A stretch of DNA of 64,000 nt, taken from Ottowia oryzae. GTDB lineage: Bacteria; Pseudomonadota; Gammaproteobacteria; Burkholderiales; Burkholderiaceae_C. The position numbers were made by a program, and so were the translations under genes. The stretch is from NCBI RefSeq assembly GCF_003008535.1, contig NZ_CP027666.1, positions 3,337,501 to 3,401,500 on the forward strand, read 5' to 3'. Below, in pieces: positions 60,095 to 64,000 of this stretch (position 1 is its first letter; the number at the start of each line of letters is the position of its first letter). The notes under the pieces were generated by a model. The model was not told where the DNA came from. It made no database searches and was given only the letters and a program-made list of their open reading frames with translations.

Positions 60095-61156
60095 ATGATG
60101 GCGGCCATGACCACCGAGACACCCTTCGAGGGCCGCGACGACCCGCTGTACCTGCGCGCGCGCCAGCTCGTGCTTTTCCGCCGCGCCCCCGGCATCGCCA
60201 CGCTGCAACGCGCCCTGCGCATCGGCCACCAGCACGCCACCCGCCTGCGCGACGCCATGCGCGGCGACATCCTGAACTGCGACGAACAGGGTCACGGCTG
60301 GCACATCGCCGAAGGGGCCGGTGAAGGGCCCGACCTGCTGCTGCAAGACAAGCTCGCCCAGGCCGCCCACTGGATCAGCACCGCGCAAGCCATGGTCGTG
60401 GCCGCGGGCGCTGGCATGGGCATCGACTCCGGCCTGCGGTTTGGCAACATGGGCTCACCCGAGGCGTTCCAGCAGCGCCCCGCCGCTGTCTGGGGCGTCT
60501 ACGGCCACCAGCTCAACCTGTACCGCGCCGCCACGCCCCACGCCGGGTTCGGCCTGCTCCACGCCTGGGGGCAGCGCATGCAGCAGGGCTGCTTCGTGTT
60601 CACCAGCAATATCGATGGGCACTTCCAGAAGGCGGGCTTCACGCCCGCCCGCGTGTACGAATGCCGCGGCTCCATCCACCGGCTGCAATGCGCGGACAAC
60701 TGCAAAGGCCCTATCTGGTCCACGACAGACCTGCGCCCGCAGGTGGATGAGGCCGCGTGCGAATGGCGGGGCGAGTTGCCAACCTGCCCCCGCTGCGGCG
60801 CGCTGGCGCGGCCCAACATCCTCATGGCCGACGACTGGCAATGGAATGCAACGCGCAGCGCCCAGCAGCGCATGCTGCTCGACATGTGGCTGGACAGCGT
60901 CCAGGCCCCGCTGGTGCTGGAGATCGGCGCGGGCCGCGCCGTGCCCACGGTGCGCAACTTCACCCGGCGCATGCAGTTGCGCGGCAGCCGGCTGATCCGC
61001 ATCAACCTGCACGAGGCGAACATCCACAACCCCAGGGACATTGAACTGGCGCTGGGGGCAAAGCAAGCGCTGCAAGCCCTGGAGGCGCACCTGGTCAGCC
61101 AGGGCTCGACGAATCACAGCAAGGAAAAAGCAGATGGCGATGCACCCAGAATTTGA
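60095..61156 (+). CDS. FtsK-gamma winged helix fused to a Sir2-family domain
   Basis: A 353-residue protein. Residues about 15-60 (DPLYLRARQLVLFRRAPGIA, then LQRALRIGHQHATRLRDAM) closely resemble the DNA-binding gamma domain of FtsK. The rest is a Sir2 domain: NAD loop GAGMGIDSGL (105-114), TSNIDGHFQKAG (170-181) and a zinc knuckle with C199, C203, C231 and C234. The catalytic His of the family HG motif is replaced: YECRGSIH has Arg at 191. Sir2 proteins with this change may act as ADP-ribosyltransferases or NADases rather than deacylases. The ATG at 60095 is used; in-frame ATGs at 60098 and 60107 are possible. It overlaps the next gene by 23 bases. Confidence 0.85.
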   Translation: MMAAMTTETPFEGRDDPLYLRARQLVLFRRAPGIATLQRALRIGHQHATRLRDAMRGDILNCDEQGHGWHIAEGAGEGPDLLLQDKLAQAAHWISTAQAMVVAAGAGMGIDSGLRFGNMGSPEAFQQRPAAVWGVYGHQLNLYRAATPHAGFGLLHAWGQRMQQGCFVFTSNIDGHFQKAGFTPARVYECRGSIHRLQCADNCKGPIWSTTDLRPQVDEAACEWRGELPTCPRCGALARPNILMADDWQWNATRSAQQRMLLDMWLDSVQAPLVLEIGAGRAVPTVRNFTRRMQLRGSRLIRINLHEANIHNPRDIELALGAKQALQALEAHLVSQGSTNHSKEKADGDAPRI

Positions 61157-61871
61157 AACATGGGCCCAGTCCTATGCAGGCTGCGACGGCGGCGACATCG
61201 GCAGCCCCGAGCGGCGCGCCATCTGGCTGTGCGGCATCGAGTGGGGCGGCGCCCGCACCGCCGGGCAACTGCAGGCCGAAATGCAGCGCGGCGAACCCCG
61301 CCCGCGCGGGGGCTACGGCAATGCGTCGGACAACCTGGGCTACATCTTCAACCGGCAGGCCATGAAGATACTGTCTGCCATCCATGGCACCCAGGTGTCT
61401 GGATACCGCGATTTCTGCGAACAGGCAAAACCCTTCACCCAAGGCTCGTCAGGGTATTTCAAGATGAACCTGTACCCCATCGCCTTCAAGGACACGAACC
61501 AGGCCCGGTGGCATGCAGATTTCGCGCAAGCGACCGGGTTTGAAGAGAAGTCCGGCTACATCGAATGGTGCAGACAACTCCGTTTCCCCCAGATGCGCCA
61601 ATGGGCCGCAGCGGCGCGGCCCAAGCTGATTCTGTGCCTTGGCAAGAGCTACCGCGACGATTTTCACAAGGCGTTTTGCGACGAAAACACCCGCTTGACC
61701 CACGACCCCCCCATCGACGGCCGCGACCTGTGGTGGGGCGTCAACCGTGACGGCATCCTGGTCGCCATCATCCCTTTCATGGTCAACCGCCATGGTCTGA
61801 CCCGCAACGAGAGCATCCAGAAATTCGGCGACCGGATCGCCCAACTGATGGAGCAGCATGGCTGCCGGTAA
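61134..61871 (+). CDS. Unrecognised protein of the Sir2/PP2C cluster
   Basis: A 245-residue cytosolic protein that I cannot assign. The order of its motifs is reminiscent of the uracil-DNA-glycosylase-like fold: AIWLCGIEWGGA early (about 20-31), KMNLYPIAFKD in the middle, a PKLILCLGKSYRDDF strand-turn (about 160-174) and IIPFMVNRHGLTRN near the C-terminus, which could carry a catalytic His. This is a weak, layout-based suggestion. The ATG at 61134 has AAGGA ahead of it. It overlaps the Sir2 gene by 23 bases and the PP2C gene by 14, so all three are probably translated together. Confidence 0.75.
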   Translation: MAMHPEFETWAQSYAGCDGGDIGSPERRAIWLCGIEWGGARTAGQLQAEMQRGEPRPRGGYGNASDNLGYIFNRQAMKILSAIHGTQVSGYRDFCEQAKPFTQGSSGYFKMNLYPIAFKDTNQARWHADFAQATGFEEKSGYIEWCRQLRFPQMRQWAAAARPKLILCLGKSYRDDFHKAFCDENTRLTHDPPIDGRDLWWGVNRDGILVAIIPFMVNRHGLTRNESIQKFGDRIAQLMEQHGCR

Positions 61872-62718
61872 AAGCAGCCTGCGCATCACGGCCTTCCAGC
61901 AGGCCATGCACCCTGCCGCGCTGCGCCATGCCCGCCCGGCGCCGCAGCAGGACGCGCTGGCGCTCCATACGCTGGACGAGCGCCACGTCCGGCAAGCGCC
62001 ACTGGGCCGATGGGCCTGCGCCGCGCCCGGCGGCGTGGCGTGGGTGTCCGTGGCCGATGGCGTGGCGTCCAGCCCCTGCGCCGACCTGGCCAGCCGCAGC
62101 TTTTTGCAGGTGCTGCACCGCGCCAGCCCGGCCGCCGCCCGGCAACTGCCGGGCCTGGTGCGCCATGCGCGGCTCGACTGGCGCGCCCGCTACCTGAAGC
62201 CCCGCACCCGTGGCGCGGCCTGCACGCTGGCGAGCCTGCTGGTGGCCGACGGGCAGGTGTGCGCCGTCAACAGCGGCGATGCGCGCATCTGGCGCCTGCG
62301 CCCACAGGCCGATGGCAGCGTGCAATGGCGGCAGCTCAGCCGCGACCATACGGCGTGGCAGCAGATGCTGGACGACGGCGAAGCGGATGCCGCCCAGGCG
62401 GACGCCTACGCTTCGATCTACCAGGGCCTGCTGCACTGCCTGGTGCTGGACGCCGACGACGATCTGGACGAAGACGCCGACGAAAGCGCCGCACAGGAGG
62501 ACGACTGGCTGCACATCTGGCACGGGCAGGCCGCGCTGGGCGATGCCTATCTGCTGGCCACCGATGGCCTGCACGGCGTGCTGACCGATGCGCAGATGCA
62601 GGCCCTCTGGCAGGTGGCCGACGCGCCGCCAGGCAAGTTGCAGGCACTGCACGACGCGTACCGGCGGGCCGGGGCACAGGATGACGTCTCGGTGGTTCTG
62701 CTGGACATTGGTGCATAG
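61858..62718 (+). CDS. PP2C-family serine/threonine protein phosphatase
   Basis: A 286-residue phosphatase. Metal-binding and catalytic motifs are present: Asp in PAPQQDALAL (D32), VSVADGV (D67-G68), RGAACTLASLLVADG with VNSGDARIWRL (near 118-146), LLATDGL (D236) and AQDDVSVV (D275-D276). These enzymes remove phosphate from Ser/Thr with two Mn2+ or Mg2+ ions. No kinase gene is seen in the window, so its substrate may be made by a kinase further right or elsewhere. It overlaps the preceding gene by 14 bases. Confidence 0.87.
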   Translation: MAAGKSSLRITAFQQAMHPAALRHARPAPQQDALALHTLDERHVRQAPLGRWACAAPGGVAWVSVADGVASSPCADLASRSFLQVLHRASPAAARQLPGLVRHARLDWRARYLKPRTRGAACTLASLLVADGQVCAVNSGDARIWRLRPQADGSVQWRQLSRDHTAWQQMLDDGEADAAQADAYASIYQGLLHCLVLDADDDLDEDADESAAQEDDWLHIWHGQAALGDAYLLATDGLHGVLTDAQMQALWQVADAPPGKLQALHDAYRRAGAQDDVSVVLLDIGA

Positions 62719-62732
62719 CGCTGCCGCATCGA

Positions 62733-62790
62733 ATTTGATAGCTGCCGACGCTTTCCAGACAAGGGATACAGCCTTAATTTGCTTGAAGCC
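62733..62790 (+). repeat. Dispersed repeat copy between the PP2C and WYL genes
   Basis: The plus strand reads TTTGATAGCTGCCGACGCTT, then TCCAGACAAGGGATACAGCC and an AT-rich tail. It separates the WYL gene (start 62870) from the tightly overlapping three-gene unit. Confidence 0.65.
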
Positions 62791-62869
62791 ATCCTGGCGC
62801 AACCATGCGGAAGATGACACCCCATGACACCCGGAGAATCCCCTGCCCAGCCCGTGCGAGACTGAAGCG

Positions 62870-63871
62870 ATGCCCCAACGCCCCGACACCCTCGAAAGCG
62901 TCCTGCTCGCCGTGGAACTGCTGCGCCGCATCCCGCGCGGGCGCAAGATCACCGCCGCCGAACTGCACCGGCAACTCAAGGACGCGGGCATGGAGCGTAC
63001 CGAGCGCACCATCCAGCGCCAGTTGGAAATGCTCTCGCGCCATTTCGAGATTGAGCGCGACGAGCGCAGCAAGCCCTACGGCTACCGCTGGCTGGAGCGC
63101 GCCCAACACCTGGCCGTGCCCCACCTCACGCCGCACGAATCGCTGCTGCTGCAACTGGCCGAGGAGCACCTGAAACACCTGCTGCCCACGCGGCTGATGC
63201 AGTCCATGGACGGCTTCTTTGCCCAGGCCCGCCGCAATCTGGGCGACGATAGCCAGGGCCACAACGTGCGCCTGGCCCGTGAATGGCCGCGCAAGGTGCG
63301 CGTGGTTGCCACCAGCCAGCCGCTGCTGCCGCCCTCCATCGCCCCCGGCGTGCTGGAAGCCGTGAGCGACGCGCTGTACGGCAACCGCTGGCTGGAGCTG
63401 GACTACCAGAACGCCGCAGGCAAACGAAAGCCGGTCAAGGTCATGCCCCTGGGCCTGGCCCAGCAAGGCCCTCGCCTGTACCTGGTGTGCCGGTATGAGG
63501 GTTTTGGCAACGAACGCAGCCTGGCGCTGCACCGCGTCCGCAAGGCGCAGGCGTCCACGCTGGCTTTTGAGCGGCCTGCGGATTTCGACTTGCAGAAGTA
63601 CGACGACGACGGACGCTTTGGGTTTGGCGAAGGGGAGCGGGTGCAGCTCACGTTCTGCATTGAAAACGAGGCTGGCTTTCACCTGCGTGAAACGCCTTTG
63701 TCCCAGGACCAGCAGGTGCGCGATTGCGGAGATGGGTGGATGGAAGTCACCGCCACGGTCGTGGACAGCGCCATGCTGCAATGGTGGCTGCGGGGGTTTG
63801 GAGAGTCCGTGCGCGAGGTCAACAGCAAGCCAGCGCAGCCACTGCGCACCACGACGCTCCTAAACAAATAG
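62870..63871 (+). CDS. WYL-domain transcriptional regulator
   Basis: A 333-residue regulator. An N-terminal winged helix (about 8-75, LHRQLKDAGMERTERTIQRQ) is followed by a WYL domain (about 150-235, LELDYQNAAGKRKPVKVMPL, then LYLVCRYEGFGNERSLALHR) and a C-terminal extension. WYL regulators such as CapW and BrxR control phage-defence operons in response to nucleic-acid ligands. It lies 151 bases after the PP2C gene on the same strand, with a repeat copy between, so it probably regulates the cluster. Its stop codon TAG is the first codon of a repeat element. Confidence 0.88.
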   Translation: MPQRPDTLESVLLAVELLRRIPRGRKITAAELHRQLKDAGMERTERTIQRQLEMLSRHFEIERDERSKPYGYRWLERAQHLAVPHLTPHESLLLQLAEEHLKHLLPTRLMQSMDGFFAQARRNLGDDSQGHNVRLAREWPRKVRVVATSQPLLPPSIAPGVLEAVSDALYGNRWLELDYQNAAGKRKPVKVMPLGLAQQGPRLYLVCRYEGFGNERSLALHRVRKAQASTLAFERPADFDLQKYDDDGRFGFGEGERVQLTFCIENEAGFHLRETPLSQDQQVRDCGDGWMEVTATVVDSAMLQWWLRGFGESVREVNSKPAQPLRTTTLLNK

Positions 63872-63918
63872 CTGCCAGCGCTTGCTAAATAAGCACCAGC
63901 AGCCAGTTTGGCTTCAAC
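63862..63918 (+). repeat. Dispersed repeat copy at the WYL stop codon
   Basis: The plus strand reads AAACAAATAGCTGCCAGCGC, then TTGCTAAATAAGCACCAGCAGC. The TAG at 63869-63871 is the WYL stop codon. Confidence 0.75.
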
Positions 63919-63919
63919 C

Positions 63920-64000
63920 TCAACGCCGCCGCAGCACGTGCGTGTATTCGTCGCCCGCGCTCTGCTGCTCGACCAGGCCGTGGCCGGTTTGCTTGCAAAA
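63920..64000 (-). CDS. C-terminal end of an unidentified gene, cut by the window edge
   Basis: On the minus strand an open frame enters at 64000 and ends with TGA at 63920-63922, giving 26 residues, FCKQTGHGLVEQQSAGDEYT followed by HVLRRR. Codon use is like that of the neighbours (G/C-ending), which supports a real gene converging with the WYL gene, 48 bases apart. The family cannot be told from this piece. Confidence 0.5.
   Translation of the reverse strand, partial: FCKQTGHGLVEQQSAGDEYTHVLRRR

Overview
The window looks like a chromosomal segment of a betaproteobacterium of the order Burkholderiales, most likely family Comamonadaceae (Acidovorax/Ottowia-like). This is an inference from the very high G+C coding style, the glnA-ntrBC order, the pcaIJF/IclR locus, the TamA-TamB pair, and a dispersed short repeat with core TAGCTGCCAGCGC that I associate with this family. 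No rRNA, CRISPR array, insertion sequence or complete prophage was seen.

Layout. 1-8083: end of an SDR oxidoreductase, a 2-hydroxyacid dehydrogenase, a DUF2946-like protein with a TonB-dependent receptor, a HipA-family YjjJ-like kinase and rmuC. 8126-9513: a low-G+C island that I read as two integron gene cassettes with attC-like sites and no integrase, one cassette encoding a membrane protein resembling superinfection-exclusion proteins. 9733-18140: an MFS transporter, then the nitrogen block (glnA, a small periplasmic protein, ntrB, ntrC) with a near-perfect sigma-54 promoter and two NtrC-like sites, then CinA-like and EI24 proteins. 18321-28757: mixed housekeeping and transport genes (MATE, bestrophin, ParB-like, sterol-desaturase-like, polysaccharide deacetylase with a beta-propeller partner, hydrolase, orphan ParA, TauE, TRIC). 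28925-32769: the last steps of the beta-ketoadipate pathway (pcaF, pcaJ, pcaI) with a divergent IclR regulator and operator.

32869-45757: DUF1841, cytochrome c4, MoxR ATPase and a separated VWA partner, GNAT, cardiolipin synthase, hemerythrin, and the coupled tamA-tamB pair. 45861-54577: tRNA-Arg(CCT), MarR/FMN reductase divergent pair with twin operators, lipoprotein, NarL-type regulator, DoxX/pirin/LysR block, FAD oxidoreductase, gluQ, tRNA-Lys(TTT), tcdA. 54915-60002: valS carrying two in-frame repeat insertions, a degenerate 2-hydroxyacid dehydrogenase homologue, galU. 60095-63871: a tight same-strand cluster of an FtsK-gamma/Sir2 fusion (catalytic His replaced by Arg), an unrecognised protein, a PP2C phosphatase and a WYL regulator. 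Its composition resembles defence or stress-signalling operons, and I rank it with the cassette island as the best candidates for something undescribed.

A second theme is repeats. About 20 copies of the TAGCTGCCAGCGC element lie mostly between genes, but some are read in frame (gluQ, tamB, the deacetylase signal peptide, the EI24 tail) or supply stop codons. Motif searches were by eye, so family calls rest on motifs, length and context, not on database scores.
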